Assembly: GCF_036345015.1 (NCBI RefSeq)
Contig: NZ_CP084098.1
Location: forward strand, 1-64,000
Direction: 5' to 3'
Length of the DNA stretch: 64,000 nt
From: Cyanobacterium sp. Dongsha4
Lineage (GTDB): Bacteria > Cyanobacteriota > Cyanobacteriia > Cyanobacteriales > Cyanobacteriaceae
Each line of letters opens with the position of its first letter. Positions within the stretch are counted from its first letter, which is position 1. The notes under the pieces are model-generated. The model was given only the letters and a program-made list of their open reading frames with translations. It searched no databases and was not told the origin of the DNA. The translations under genes and the position numbers were made by a program. Of the stretch, positions 35,407 to 45,328 are shown in pieces.

Positions 35407-36813
35407 CTATGATTTTCTGTTGCGGGAGGGTATTTTTTCTCCCTGATAAAATCTCTTTTCTAACTTGCCTAAATAGATATATAGACTAAAGTTAATTACA
35501 CTAATAACAGAAACTAAGGGGAAAATAAAATTAGTTAATTCCTCAATATATAAAAATATTAAAGGTATCAAAGACCACACAATTCCTGTTATTATTAAAG
35601 CTGAAAAACGTATTTTTTTTATATTCTTCAAAGCACCGCTACAACTGGAACATTGCTCTGTGTGTGAATAATATCTTTCAATTAACTGATCATGATTAGG
35701 TGTTTCTGGAAACTCTTGTTCAGGGAATAAATAGGCATTATAGTTCACAACCCATTTTCTTAATTCACTGACAAATAAATCAGATTTTGTTGGTAAATAA
35801 AAGGCTTGATTAAATTTTTTACTTCCTCCTAATTTTTCTAAATATCTTTCTTGGTAATGTAGAAATATTTGATCATCTTCGAGAATAGTATTTTGATTAA
35901 GATGAGAGTACCATTGAGGAGTTAATTTAATAAAAAATTGGGGGATTTTAGAAGCAAATTGGAAGGGAAATAAAGCAAAAACTCGACATTTTCCCTTACT
36001 GATAGGAGTAACATAAACTACCGTCATGGTGCGTCCTAGTTGTTTTGAGGTTAAATCATGCCACATTAAATTAGGAGCAATAAAGGTTGTGCTTTGACTT
36101 CCTAGCTTTCCTTTTCTTGGTCCTTCTGCCCAAAATCCTGTAAATCCTTGTCTATCGGCTGTTTTTACTTCTAATTCTACGGGGGCGGCGTTCGATCTAT
36201 TTCCGACTGTGCCATGATGGGTATAAGAGACATGACTACTATCTAACACGTTTTCTAATAAAGTGAGGGCATCATAGGGTATATCCCTAAAGGTTTTTAA
36301 GATAGTCCATTTTTCTTCATTTTCTGTGAGGGGTTGAGTTATGGGCATGGGAGTGAAAAAGGCATTTTCTTTTTTCCCTGCATACACAAATAACATATCA
36401 TGCTCGATCGCACTTGGGTAAGATTTGACACAAGCACGGGGAGATTTATGACGATTTTCTCCTTCTGGTTGCTGAGGGATTGACTGACAATCACCTTTCC
36501 CTGAAAAAGTCCAACCATGATAAGGACATTCTAATAAGCCATCTTCGTTAATTCTACCGGTACTTAAAGGGGCAAGACGATGAGGACACATATCTTGAAA
36601 CACCCGCCACTGTTGATCCTTTTTATCCCACCAGACTACTAAATCTTCATCTAATAAGGTAAAACGACTTGGTTTATCTTTATGTAAATCATTAACAAAA
36701 AAAACAGGATACCAGACCTCTTTGTAATCGAATTCATTGGGATCTTCTCCACCTACAGGAAGGCTTATCAGAGATTTTTTGATATTTTTGTCTTGATGTT
36801 GAGCAATAGTCAT
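35407..36813 (-). CDS. Rieske oxygenase of the PaO/Tic55 type
   Basis: A 468-residue iron-sulfur oxygenase. The Rieske site is CPHRLAPLSTG then CPYHGWTF (about 95-120); the mononuclear iron site is LLENVLDSSHVSYTHHGT (about 190-205). The C terminus has EQCSSCSGAL (a CxxC also found in plant PaO/Tic55, a thioredoxin target there) and two membrane helices (SALIITGIVWSLIPLIFLYI and following). Relatives break open pheophorbide or oxidise chlorophyll-type rings; substrate here is not known. Divergent from the S9 peptidase gene. Confidence 0.88.
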   Translation of the reverse strand: MTIAQHQDKNIKKSLISLPVGGEDPNEFDYKEVWYPVFFVNDLHKDKPSRFTLLDEDLVVWWDKKDQQWRVFQDMCPHRLAPLSTGRINEDGLLECPYHGWTFSGKGDCQSIPQQPEGENRHKSPRACVKSYPSAIEHDMLFVYAGKKENAFFTPMPITQPLTENEEKWTILKTFRDIPYDALTLLENVLDSSHVSYTHHGTVGNRSNAAPVELEVKTADRQGFTGFWAEGPRKGKLGSQSTTFIAPNLMWHDLTSKQLGRTMTVVYVTPISKGKCRVFALFPFQFASKIPQFFIKLTPQWYSHLNQNTILEDDQIFLHYQERYLEKLGGSKKFNQAFYLPTKSDLFVSELRKWVVNYNAYLFPEQEFPETPNHDQLIERYYSHTEQCSSCSGALKNIKKIRFSALIITGIVWSLIPLIFLYIEELTNFIFPLVSVISVINFSLYIYLGKLEKRFYQGEKIPSRNRKS

Positions 36814-37029
36814 AATTACTGGCTGTGATGGCTTAATTTAAGTTTCTTCAATTGTAACAAAACTTAATATTTGACCCTGAGAAATTAGTAATTAGCAATA
36901 GTGAAGAATAAAAAAACACCTGCAACCCGAAACCTGAAACCTGACACCTCTTTCTGAACTTAGATATTTAAGGTTTGAATTTATGTCAAGATAGGTTGTA
37001 AAAGTTTGTGGAAAAATAAATCAAGGAAA

Positions 37030-38928
37030 ATGACGGAAGTAAACTGTGTGAGTTATGGAAAGTGGCGATCGCCTCTAACCTCAGATTTAATTGTGTCTGC
37101 TACCATTGGCTTAAGTAGTCCTCGTTTTGACGGTGAGGATATTTACTGGCTAGAAAGTCGTCCTTTAGAGGGAGGTAGAAGTGTTATTGTTAAGTATAGT
37201 CCCAATGGAGAACATCAAGACATAACCCCTGCCTCTTTTAATGTGCGTAGTCGTGTTCATGAATATGGTGGAGGTGCTTTTTTAGTTCAAGATAGCACAG
37301 TTTATTTTTGTAATAATGCAGATCAAAGAGTTTATATCCAAAAAGTAGGGGAATCTCCTCAACCTCAACCTTTAACCCCTGAATCGAAGTTACGTTATGC
37401 TGATTTTTGTCTTGATAAATCTCATAATCGTCTGATTTGCGTCTGTGAGGATCATTCTGAAGAAAATCACGAACCGCAAAATAAGCTAGTTACCATCAAT
37501 ATAACCACAGGAGAAGTTAAAACCCTGTGTGACGGTGCTGATTTCTATGCTTCTCCTCGTATTTCTCCTAATAACTCTCAATTGGCATGGTTATCATGGA
37601 ATCATCCGAATATGCCTTGGGATAGTACGGAATTGCATTTAGCAGATATTAACCCTGATGGTAGTTTAACTAATATTACTTTGGTTGCTGGAGGGGAAAA
37701 CGAATCTATCTGTCAACCTGAGTTTAGTCCTAATGGTATTCTTTATTTTAGCGGCGATCGCAGTCTTTGGTGGAATTTATATTATCGAGATGAAAAAGGT
37801 AATATTCACTCTGCCTATCCCTTAGATGCTGAATTTGGTTATCCTCATTGGGTATTTGGGGAATCCGTTTATGGTTTTGAGAAAGAAGATAAGATTATTT
37901 GCACCTATACTCAAGATGGTTGTTGGTTTCTTGGCAGTATCGATAAAAAGACAAAATCTCTCACTGATTATGAAATACCCTTTACTAATATTGCTTACTT
38001 ACAGGTACAAGGAGAAGAAATTTTATTTGCAGGTAGTTCACCATCTCAACCCGGCGCTATTGTAAAGATGAATCTTAATCATGGTCAATACGAAATTTTA
38101 AAACAATCTAGTAATACAATTATTGATGAAGGATATATCAGTCAACCCATCCCTCTGGAGTTTCCCACCAGTAACGGCAAAACTGCCTATGCTTGGTATT
38201 ATCCCCCCCAAAATAAAGATTTTGTCGCCCCCGAAGGAGAATTACCCCCTCTTTTAGTTAAAAGTCACGGAGGCCCCACTGCCATGACATCTGCTAGTTA
38301 TAATCTCAGAATACAATACTGGACGAGTAGGGGTTTTGCTTTTGTTGATGTTAACTATGGTGGTAGTACGGGCTACGGTAGAGATTATCGTCAGAGGTTG
38401 AAAGGTAATTGGGGCATTGTGGATGTGGAAGATTGCGTTAATGTGGCTCAGTATTTAGTTAAAGAGGGTAAAGTTGACGGGGATAAATTAGCTATATCAG
38501 GAGGAAGTGCAGGAGGATATACAACCTTAGCCGCCCTAACTTTTTTTGATACTTTTAAAGCTGGTGCAAGTTATTATGGGGTAAGTGATTTAGAAATTCT
38601 AGCTACTGATACCCACAAATTTGAGTCTCGTTATTTAGATAGCTTAATTGGAAAATATCCCGAAGAAAAAGAAATTTACAAGATGCGATCGCCTCTTTAT
38701 CATATAGATAAACTATCATGTCCCGTGATCTTTTTTCAAGGACTAGAAGATAAAGTTGTACCCCCTAACCAAGCGGAAATGATGTATAATGCCCTCAAAC
38801 AAAAAGGTATCAAAACATCCTATATCACCTTTCCCGACGAACAACACGGCTTCCGTAAAGCAGAAAACATAAAAAAAGCCTTAGACACCGAATATAATTT
38901 TTATATAGAAATTTTCTCCAATCATTAA
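37030..38928 (+). CDS. S9-family prolyl oligopeptidase-like peptidase
   Basis: A 632-residue serine peptidase starting at ATG 37030 (MTEVNCVSYGKWRSPL). Residues about 25-370 form the beta-propeller lid (repeated blades such as ISPNNSQLAWLSW), and about 385-632 the alpha/beta hydrolase with nucleophile Ser in SGGSAGGYTTLAA, Asp in FFQGLEDKVVPP and His in FPDEQHGFRKAEN. It lacks a signal peptide, so probably acts on short peptides in the cytosol. An upstream in-frame TTG would add 8 residues. Followed by a GC-rich hairpin and xisH. Confidence 0.92.
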   Translation: MTEVNCVSYGKWRSPLTSDLIVSATIGLSSPRFDGEDIYWLESRPLEGGRSVIVKYSPNGEHQDITPASFNVRSRVHEYGGGAFLVQDSTVYFCNNADQRVYIQKVGESPQPQPLTPESKLRYADFCLDKSHNRLICVCEDHSEENHEPQNKLVTINITTGEVKTLCDGADFYASPRISPNNSQLAWLSWNHPNMPWDSTELHLADINPDGSLTNITLVAGGENESICQPEFSPNGILYFSGDRSLWWNLYYRDEKGNIHSAYPLDAEFGYPHWVFGESVYGFEKEDKIICTYTQDGCWFLGSIDKKTKSLTDYEIPFTNIAYLQVQGEEILFAGSSPSQPGAIVKMNLNHGQYEILKQSSNTIIDEGYISQPIPLEFPTSNGKTAYAWYYPPQNKDFVAPEGELPPLLVKSHGGPTAMTSASYNLRIQYWTSRGFAFVDVNYGGSTGYGRDYRQRLKGNWGIVDVEDCVNVAQYLVKEGKVDGDKLAISGGSAGGYTTLAALTFFDTFKAGASYYGVSDLEILATDTHKFESRYLDSLIGKYPEEKEIYKMRSPLYHIDKLSCPVIFFQGLEDKVVPPNQAEMMYNALKQKGIKTSYITFPDEQHGFRKAENIKKALDTEYNFYIEIFSNH

Positions 38929-38936
38929 AATTCTAG

Positions 38937-38954
38937 GGCGGGGTATGCCCCGCC
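38937..38954. repeat. GC-rich hairpin after the S9 peptidase gene
   Basis: GGCGGGGTATGCCCCGCC, a 7-bp perfect stem with a four-base loop, 8 bp after the peptidase stop codon. No T-run follows on the plus strand, so it is more likely an mRNA-stabilising or dispersed palindromic element than an intrinsic terminator. Confidence 0.75.
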
Positions 38955-38976
38955 AAACCATCAAAAAGAGAGAAAA

Positions 38977-39411
38977 ATGTTCGCAAAAGATGTTTCCAAT
39001 GAAATAGTTAAAAATGCTTTAATTAAAGATGGTTGGATGATTTTAGCAGATCTTTACACCATTGAATATGAAGATGATAACCTCTATGCCGATTTACTGG
39101 CACAAAAAACATTACTTGCTCAACAACTAAACCGTAAAATAGTAGTAGAAATAAAAAGTTTTTTAAATCCATCACCTATGAATGACTTTCAAAATGCTTT
39201 AGGTCAATATCTGCTGTATCGTGATTTTCTCAATTTTTCTCATAAAAATTATGAACTTTATTTAGCTGTAAAAAGCTCAGTATTCAATAGTTTTTTTCAA
39301 AGAAAATCCATATAGACAGTCATCAAACATTATGGGGTTGATTTTATCATATTTAATCAGAGTAAAGAGGAAATTATCTCATGGGTAAAATTATCAAATA
39401 TAGAGAATTAA
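38977..39411 (+). pseudogene. xisH: xisH interrupted by an in-frame TAG
   Basis: XisH, a small protein first found as an fdxN-element excision factor of Anabaena and now common in cyanobacteria. The N-terminal part is typical (MFAKDVSNEIVKNALIKDGW), with KIVVEIKSFLNPSPMNDFQN carrying a nuclease-like ExK motif. At 39313-39315 the frame hits TAG, then continues without shift as [20 protein letters not shown] to the expected end at 39411, overlapping xisI by 31 bp. A CAG to TAG change would explain it. The protein may be truncated by ~32 residues or translated by read-through. Confidence 0.8.
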
Positions 39412-39722
39412 TAAAAAATATACTAACCGAATATGATCAATTAGTTTATAAATCTCCTGATTATCAATCCGAAACTTCTCCAGTATTTGACGAAAATCAT
39501 GATCATTATCTTTGGTTAACTGTTGATTGGAAAGAAGATAAAAGACCAAAATCAACTCATATTCATATCCGTATAAAAAATGAAAAAATTTATATTGAAG
39601 AAGATTGGACAGAGGCAGATATTGCTAATGAATTATTAGAAAAAGGAGTGCCAAAAGAAGATATAGTATTAGCATTTCATGACCCAGAAACACGCAAATT
39701 AACAGATTTTGCCGTAGCCTAA
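39381..39722 (+). CDS. xisI: XisI-like protein
   Basis: A 113-residue XisI homologue: [80 protein letters not shown]. The family was named as a control factor for fdxN-element excision, but most cyanobacteria with xisH/xisI pairs have no such element; a toxin-antitoxin-like role has been considered for such pairs. The frame is intact and overlaps the end of the full-length xisH frame. Confidence 0.88.
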   Translation: MGKIIKYRELIKNILTEYDQLVYKSPDYQSETSPVFDENHDHYLWLTVDWKEDKRPKSTHIHIRIKNEKIYIEEDWTEADIANELLEKGVPKEDIVLAFHDPETRKLTDFAVA

Positions 39723-39774
39723 TTTAACTTTTATAAGATATTTCAACTCCTTTGCTAACTTCTAATTAAATCTA

Positions 39775-41790
39775 ATGTCTAATCAAGAAAAAATCACCAT
39801 CCTTATCGCAGATGATGAATCCGTAAGTAGAAAATATCTAACGATGATTTTACAAAAAGACGGATATGAAATTATTACTGTAGAAAATGGAGAAAAATGT
39901 TTAGAGACATATCAACAAATATTCCCTGATATGGTTTTGTTGGATGGATTAATGCCCGTAATGGATGGCTTTGATTGTTGTCGTCGTTTAAAAGAGTTAC
40001 CTAGGGGCAATGATACCATTGTGTTGATGATAACAGGTTTAGACGATCGCGATTCCGTTAATCAGGCTTATGAAGTGGGTGCAACTGATTTTTTAACCAA
40101 ACCCATCAACCCTGCGGTTTTACGTCGTCGTATTAAATATTTGCTTGATGTCAAAAAAGCAGAAAGAGCATTAAAAGAAAGCGAGGAAAAATACAGAACT
40201 TTAGTAGAAAATTTAAGAGAAGTTATCTTTTATGCAGATAAAAAAGGTAATTTGACTTTTCTTAACCCTGCATGGCAAGATTTAACTGGTTTACCCCCTG
40301 ATGCTTGTTTGGGGTATCCTTTATCTATCTATATCTATCCAGAAGACCAACCTATTTATGCACAGTATTGGCATTGTCTTGTTAATTCTCCTGAAGATAC
40401 TACATCAAAACTGAAATGTCAAGTTAGATATGTTAAGAAAAATGGTAATTTCGGTTGGATGAGAATTTTTGCTTCTCTAATTATTAACGATAAGGGAGAA
40501 TTAGAAGGGGTAACAGGTACAATCAATGATATTACAGAAAGAAAAAGAATCGAGCAGTATCAAATAATTGAAAGAGATGTAATCAAAATCTTGGCACAAT
40601 CAGAGCAAAAAACTGAAGCCATCCAAAAAATATTAAAAGTAATTGGTAATAATCTTGGTTTAGAAATTGGGGAATATTGGGAGTTAAAAACAGAGGATAA
40701 TTTAATTTATCCAGAAATAAAATGGCATATTAATAATCAAGAAATTGAAAAAATACTCTCAATTCGAGAAGAAAATTTGAACTCTATTCTCTGGGAAAAA
40801 TGGGATTTTTCTTATGATGAATTTTGGCTAAATAATCATAAATTACTTTCATCAAAAAATGAGGTAAATTTAAGACATATATTTGCTTTTCCTATATGTA
40901 ATGGGGAAGAAAAATTAGGCATCATTACCTTTTTTTCTCGTAAATCTGCTCAATATGACATTAACTTATTAGAAAATATTGTTAATTTAGGTAATCAAAT
41001 CGGTCAATTTATCAAACGAAAACAAGCAGAAGAAAAACTGAAAGAAACTAATTCTCTTTTACAATCAGAATTAAGCACAGCTTCTGAATATGTGTTTTCT
41101 TTATTACCCTCTCCTGAAGAACATAATTTATCTGTGGAACAAAAATTTATTCCATCTTCTAAGTTGGGAGGAGATATTTTTGATTATTATTGGTTGGATG
41201 AGGAGAATATAGCTATTTATTTACTAGATGTTGCAGGTCATGGTATTCATTCCGCTTTGTTATCTGTGTCTATCCTTAATTTAGTTCGCAATAATTCACT
41301 ATATAATACAGATCCTTATCAACCTTGGACAATTATCACTGAATTAAATCGTCTTTTTCAAATGGATAGCGATCGCCTCAATTACTTTACAATATGGTAT
41401 GGGGTATATAATACCGATACCCATGAGCTAATATATTCTTCGGCGGGGCATCCTCCAGCCATATTAATTTATCAAGAAAATAATCAATGGAAATATGAGA
41501 AATTAAAGACTCCTAGCTTACCAGTGGGTATGATTGAAGATGTGGAATTTGACCAGAGTTTATGCGTTGTTAAACCCGATAGTTATTTATATATTTTCAG
41601 TGATGGTATTTATGAAATTGAGCAAGAAAACGAAAATATCTGGGGATTAGAAAACTTTATCAGTTTATTAGTGGATACCCAAGCAAAATACAAAGGCGAA
41701 TTACGACATTTAATTAAGCACATAGAAAAAGTCAACCATTCTCGTAATTTTAATGATGACCTTTCTATTCTTAAAATTCATTTACGATAG
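39775..41790 (+). CDS. Response regulator with PAS, GAF-like and PP2C (RsbU/SpoIIE) domains
   Basis: A 671-residue signalling phosphatase. Receiver (about 8-125): ILIADDESVSRKYL, phospho-Asp in VLLDGLMPVMDG, Lys in DFLTKPINP. PAS/PAC (about 135-262): YRTLVENLREVIFYADKKG and GVTGTINDITERK. GAF-like part (about 270-415). PP2C-type phosphatase (about 450-671): LGGDIFDYYWLDEENIAIYL, DVAGHGIHSALLSVS and SDGIYEIEQ hold the metal-binding aspartates. Such proteins reverse Ser/Thr phosphorylation of anti-sigma-antagonist type partners. Its 3' end overlaps the convergent metallophosphoesterase by 13 bp. Confidence 0.92.
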   Translation: MSNQEKITILIADDESVSRKYLTMILQKDGYEIITVENGEKCLETYQQIFPDMVLLDGLMPVMDGFDCCRRLKELPRGNDTIVLMITGLDDRDSVNQAYEVGATDFLTKPINPAVLRRRIKYLLDVKKAERALKESEEKYRTLVENLREVIFYADKKGNLTFLNPAWQDLTGLPPDACLGYPLSIYIYPEDQPIYAQYWHCLVNSPEDTTSKLKCQVRYVKKNGNFGWMRIFASLIINDKGELEGVTGTINDITERKRIEQYQIIERDVIKILAQSEQKTEAIQKILKVIGNNLGLEIGEYWELKTEDNLIYPEIKWHINNQEIEKILSIREENLNSILWEKWDFSYDEFWLNNHKLLSSKNEVNLRHIFAFPICNGEEKLGIITFFSRKSAQYDINLLENIVNLGNQIGQFIKRKQAEEKLKETNSLLQSELSTASEYVFSLLPSPEEHNLSVEQKFIPSSKLGGDIFDYYWLDEENIAIYLLDVAGHGIHSALLSVSILNLVRNNSLYNTDPYQPWTIITELNRLFQMDSDRLNYFTIWYGVYNTDTHELIYSSAGHPPAILIYQENNQWKYEKLKTPSLPVGMIEDVEFDQSLCVVKPDSYLYIFSDGIYEIEQENENIWGLENFISLLVDTQAKYKGELRHLIKHIEKVNHSRNFNDDLSILKIHLR

Positions 41791-42668
41791 AGGTTTATTG
41801 TGTCTTTTACTTTCATATTTTCACTGATAGCCATTAAATCAATTTTGGTAACTATGCCAGTATCTAGGGTGACAAGGGAAAATTTATGGATTTTTTCCCC
41901 TTCGATTTCTTGAATACGGGGGGTGGAGGCGGCATTCAAATAAATTGTTTTATGTTCATCTTGGTTAATAATGGTTCTTAATCTATCTTTAGTATGCCTT
42001 AAGCTATGGTGCATATGACCAAAGGTGACTAATGGTACATTTTTGCCTAATTCTTGAGTGTATTTTATCGCTTCTTGAAAATCAGGATCGCCAAAGTCTC
42101 CCCCTAGGGGTTTCCAGTCTCTACCGCAGGTATCTTCTGGATTTGCCCCTAAACCGAAAGGGCCATTATGGCCAATAAAAATTATCTGTTGGGTTTGAGT
42201 TTTGTTGACAGAGGCGATGATTCTGTCTGAAGACTGATTGAAATTTTCGATCGCATATTTTTCTCGATAAAATTCTTCACACTTCCATTTTGACCCACCC
42301 CAACTAAAAGGGCGACTACCCACCACAGAAATATCTAATTCTGGAAAATCAAGATAGCCATAACCAACATGGAATTTTCCTAATATGTCTAACTGTTGTT
42401 GTACTCTATCTTCCAAGATGCGATCGTAAGGACATTTTTTTCTACCCCATTCTGTGGCACTAAACCAAGCATCATGATTACCTAATACTATTGCTTTGGG
42501 GATATTTAATTGAGCGATTTGACTGATTAAGGGAATTGATTCATTGCCAAAATCCCCGACAAATAAGACTAAGTCCACTTGTAAAAATTCTAACGCCTCA
42601 TGGTCAAATTCATTCCAAAGATCGTGAACATCCCCTATTACTGCAATATTGATAATTTTATCGGTCAT
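41778..42668 (-). CDS. TIGR04168-family metallophosphoesterase
   Basis: A 296-residue calcineurin-like phosphoesterase. Metal ligands are in IAVIGDVHDLW (DxH), LVLFVGDFGNES (GD), IVLGNHDAWFS (GNHD), then IIFIGHNGPFG and VTFGHMHHSLRH. The set fits the cyanobacterial/plant TIGR04168 family; substrate unknown. Stop codon region overlaps the 3' end of the PP2C gene by 13 bp tail to tail. Divergent from the RNB nuclease gene. Confidence 0.9.
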   Translation of the reverse strand: MTDKIINIAVIGDVHDLWNEFDHEALEFLQVDLVLFVGDFGNESIPLISQIAQLNIPKAIVLGNHDAWFSATEWGRKKCPYDRILEDRVQQQLDILGKFHVGYGYLDFPELDISVVGSRPFSWGGSKWKCEEFYREKYAIENFNQSSDRIIASVNKTQTQQIIFIGHNGPFGLGANPEDTCGRDWKPLGGDFGDPDFQEAIKYTQELGKNVPLVTFGHMHHSLRHTKDRLRTIINQDEHKTIYLNAASTPRIQEIEGEKIHKFSLVTLDTGIVTKIDLMAISENMKVKDTINLYRK

Positions 42669-42750
42669 GGTGAGTAGAATAAGTATGATAAATAATAATT
42701 AGGCTATATATAATAATTTAAAGAATTATCTGTCAACTAAAAACCAGAGG

Positions 42751-45036
42751 ATGAAAGCGGAAATAGAAATCAAACCGAGAAAATTTAACTCTAGCCACAT
42801 TCAACAGGCTTCTGCTGTAAATTTAGCTGACCATTTTCACAATCGTTTATCTGTATTTGGTATAACTATAGATGATTCAAGTACCGTTGATCGAGATGAT
42901 GGTATCTGGTTGATAGAATTAAGTGACGGTAATTTTGAGCTTCAAGTGAGTATTACTGATGTTTCTAGCGTAATCCCTAAACATTCCCCCATTGATAAAG
43001 AAGCAGAGGAAAGAGTAATAACCCTCTATCATACTAACCCTTCAACCCCCATGTTACCTAATCATCTTAGTACTAATTTAGGTTCATTGGAAGAAGAGCA
43101 AAGACGGTTAGCTTTAACTATTTTTTTTCAAATTGATAGTAATGGAAACGTTAATAATTTTACCATTAAAGAGACTGTTTTTACTAATAAAAAGGCTTTT
43201 AGTTATGAAGAAGTAGAAAAAATTTTAGCAAATCCTCAAGATATTCCCGAACATAAATTATTATTAAAAATGCAACAATTAGCTCATTTATTTGCTCAAA
43301 AAAGAGTGGGTAAATCAGGCATATTAACAACAGAAGGTTATGTTGATGAAGACGGCAATTTAATTAAAGAAAATGTTAATACCCATCAATTAATTGCTGA
43401 ATTTATGATTTTAACTAATGCAACAGTTGCCAATTTTTTAGCAGAGAATAATCTACCTGCAATTTATCGTACTCAGGATGTTGGGACAACGGATTTTGAT
43501 TTTGTGATTAAAACTATGGGTCATTGTCTAGTCCCTGCTGTTTATGAGTCTTGTGCAAAACCTCATGTTGGTTTAGGTTTGATGGCATATGCTCATTTTA
43601 CTAGCCCTTTAAGAAGATTTGTTGATTTAGTTAATCATCGTATTATTAAAAATTTTCTTCTGCAAAAATCCCATCCTTATTCTATTCAAGAATTAAATAA
43701 AATTTGTGATTATGTTAATGAGTTTACCGAAAAATTTAAGTGCGATCGAGCTAATTATTTAAAGCAAAAAAGAAAAGATGAATTAGAAGAAAAATATAGC
43801 AAATTAAACAAAGTTAATATTGGTAAATTATCTACCGATGAATTATCAGAGTTAATCGAATATACAGCAAAAAATAATCGCTTAAAAGAGATAGTTTTAT
43901 CTTTAGAAAAAAGAAAACAGGATTTACAACCAAAAGATTTTTATAATATCTGGTTTGTCAGTGAAATCCAACATTTTTTAGAAGACGAAGAAATAGATGG
44001 TATTTCCGTTTTAAGGATTAAAAGCCAACTAGACAATTCCATTGTTGATTATAAATCTTACTACTGCCATATAAGACAAAAAAACTTTGCTTTCTGTTAT
44101 CTTGATGGTAAAACAACCCTTAACCCAGAAGAAGATAGTAAAAAAAATAAAGCTCGACAAAAAGCGGCTTTAGCAACAATTAAATCCTATTTACAAGGAG
44201 AATTAACGTCACAACCTAATAATTTTCCATCTGCTACTTTTGAGGATTTTATCAAAGAACAATCCTTACAAAAATTAGAAAACGATATTGATTTAATTAA
44301 CTTAGATGATAAGCTATTTAGCCAACTAATTGACTATTGTCTTGAAAATCAATTTGAAGAAAAAATCATTCAGGAAATAGAAAACAGAATTAATCGTCTG
44401 AGTGTTAAGGATTTATATAAAATTTGGTTTGAAGGGAAAATAAATAAATTTTTCAACTTTACCAACCTAGACTCTACCTCCGTAGTTTTAATTTATTGTC
44501 AAATCAATAATTACCCCATTAAATATCAAATAGAATATAATTCTTCTGAAGGAGTTTATTCTGCCCTTTGTTGTATCAATAATTTAACCCCCTCAGAAGT
44601 TTCGGTGGATGCAAAAAAAAGTAGGGCAAAACAAAAAGCATCTATGGCGTATATTCAGGCTTATGTTAATAATACTTTAATTGCCGCTCCTGATATTTTT
44701 GTTGATGAAAATGAAGATAATTATCCTGAGAAAAACGCTAATCAAGATGATGACATTAACCCTAAAAAAGATACTATTAATAACATTGATAATAACGAAG
44801 AAAAACCAACAAAATTAAATATTGATTGGGTATCTAAACTTCATTATCTCTGTCAGGCAAATCATTGGAAATCCCCAGAATATATATTTGATAATATCGG
44901 CACTTTTTTTTCTTGTATCGTCGTTTTGTCTGTGGAAAATAAAGTCTTAAAATCTAAAGGTTATGGTAAAAGCAAAAAGGATGCTAAACAATCTGCTTCT
45001 CAGGTGTTTATGATTCAACATCAATTAGAAACTTAA
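42751..45036 (+). CDS. RNase II/R-type exonuclease with dsRNA-binding-like repeats
   Basis: A 761-residue protein with an RNB catalytic domain near its N terminus (about 35-345): ITIDDSSTVDRDDGIWLIEL (acidic metal site), LPNHLSTNLGSLEEEQRRLA, and AYAHFTSPLRRFVDLVNHRI are canonical. N-terminal cold-shock and C-terminal S1 domains of RNase R are not seen. Instead the C-terminal half has three similar modules of dsRNA-binding style, ending KNKARQKAALATIKSYL, KSRAKQKASMAYIQAYV and KSKKDAKQSASQVFMI, each with a Lys-rich start of the last helix. It likely degrades structured RNA. Single gene, followed by a repeat-rich gap. Confidence 0.85.
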   Translation: MKAEIEIKPRKFNSSHIQQASAVNLADHFHNRLSVFGITIDDSSTVDRDDGIWLIELSDGNFELQVSITDVSSVIPKHSPIDKEAEERVITLYHTNPSTPMLPNHLSTNLGSLEEEQRRLALTIFFQIDSNGNVNNFTIKETVFTNKKAFSYEEVEKILANPQDIPEHKLLLKMQQLAHLFAQKRVGKSGILTTEGYVDEDGNLIKENVNTHQLIAEFMILTNATVANFLAENNLPAIYRTQDVGTTDFDFVIKTMGHCLVPAVYESCAKPHVGLGLMAYAHFTSPLRRFVDLVNHRIIKNFLLQKSHPYSIQELNKICDYVNEFTEKFKCDRANYLKQKRKDELEEKYSKLNKVNIGKLSTDELSELIEYTAKNNRLKEIVLSLEKRKQDLQPKDFYNIWFVSEIQHFLEDEEIDGISVLRIKSQLDNSIVDYKSYYCHIRQKNFAFCYLDGKTTLNPEEDSKKNKARQKAALATIKSYLQGELTSQPNNFPSATFEDFIKEQSLQKLENDIDLINLDDKLFSQLIDYCLENQFEEKIIQEIENRINRLSVKDLYKIWFEGKINKFFNFTNLDSTSVVLIYCQINNYPIKYQIEYNSSEGVYSALCCINNLTPSEVSVDAKKSRAKQKASMAYIQAYVNNTLIAAPDIFVDENEDNYPEKNANQDDDINPKKDTINNIDNNEEKPTKLNIDWVSKLHYLCQANHWKSPEYIFDNIGTFFSCIVVLSVENKVLKSKGYGKSKKDAKQSASQVFMIQHQLET

Positions 45037-45039
45037 GCG

Positions 45040-45225
45040 TTGGTGATTTGAGCTATAATTTTTGTTGTAAGTTGAAGGCAAAAGGCAAAGTTAAAAGGGC
45101 AAAGGTAAATAGTTGATAATTAATAACTTCTAACTCTGACACCTAACCTTATCCGATATTCTAAAACCGAACTGAAGTTATTTTTTACCTAGTTTTTTCT
45201 GTGTTTCATTTCTTTATTCAGCCAT
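45040..45225. repeat. Dispersed repeat shared with 9767-9884, with an insert
   Basis: Blocks TTGGTGATTTGAGCTATAAT to GTTGTAAGTTGAAGGC and TTACCTAGTTTTTTCTGTG match the two blocks at 9767-9884. Here they are about 95 bp apart instead of about 30; the extra DNA consists of the short-motif repeats (GGGCAAAGGTAAATAGTTGA, TCTAACTCTGACACC). One repeat thus appears to have landed in another. Confidence 0.7.
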
Positions 45226-45328
45226 GACAAAATTTAAAATCATCTAAGTTTTTTCGAGAGGTAGCAAAAAATGACTCGTTTCCTGACATGATATTATAAT
45301 GAGACTGCGTCAAAGGAGAGATGAATAA

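Noticed and set aside
38937-38954. Intrinsic terminator after the S9 peptidase
   Set aside because: The hairpin has no following T-run on the coding strand.
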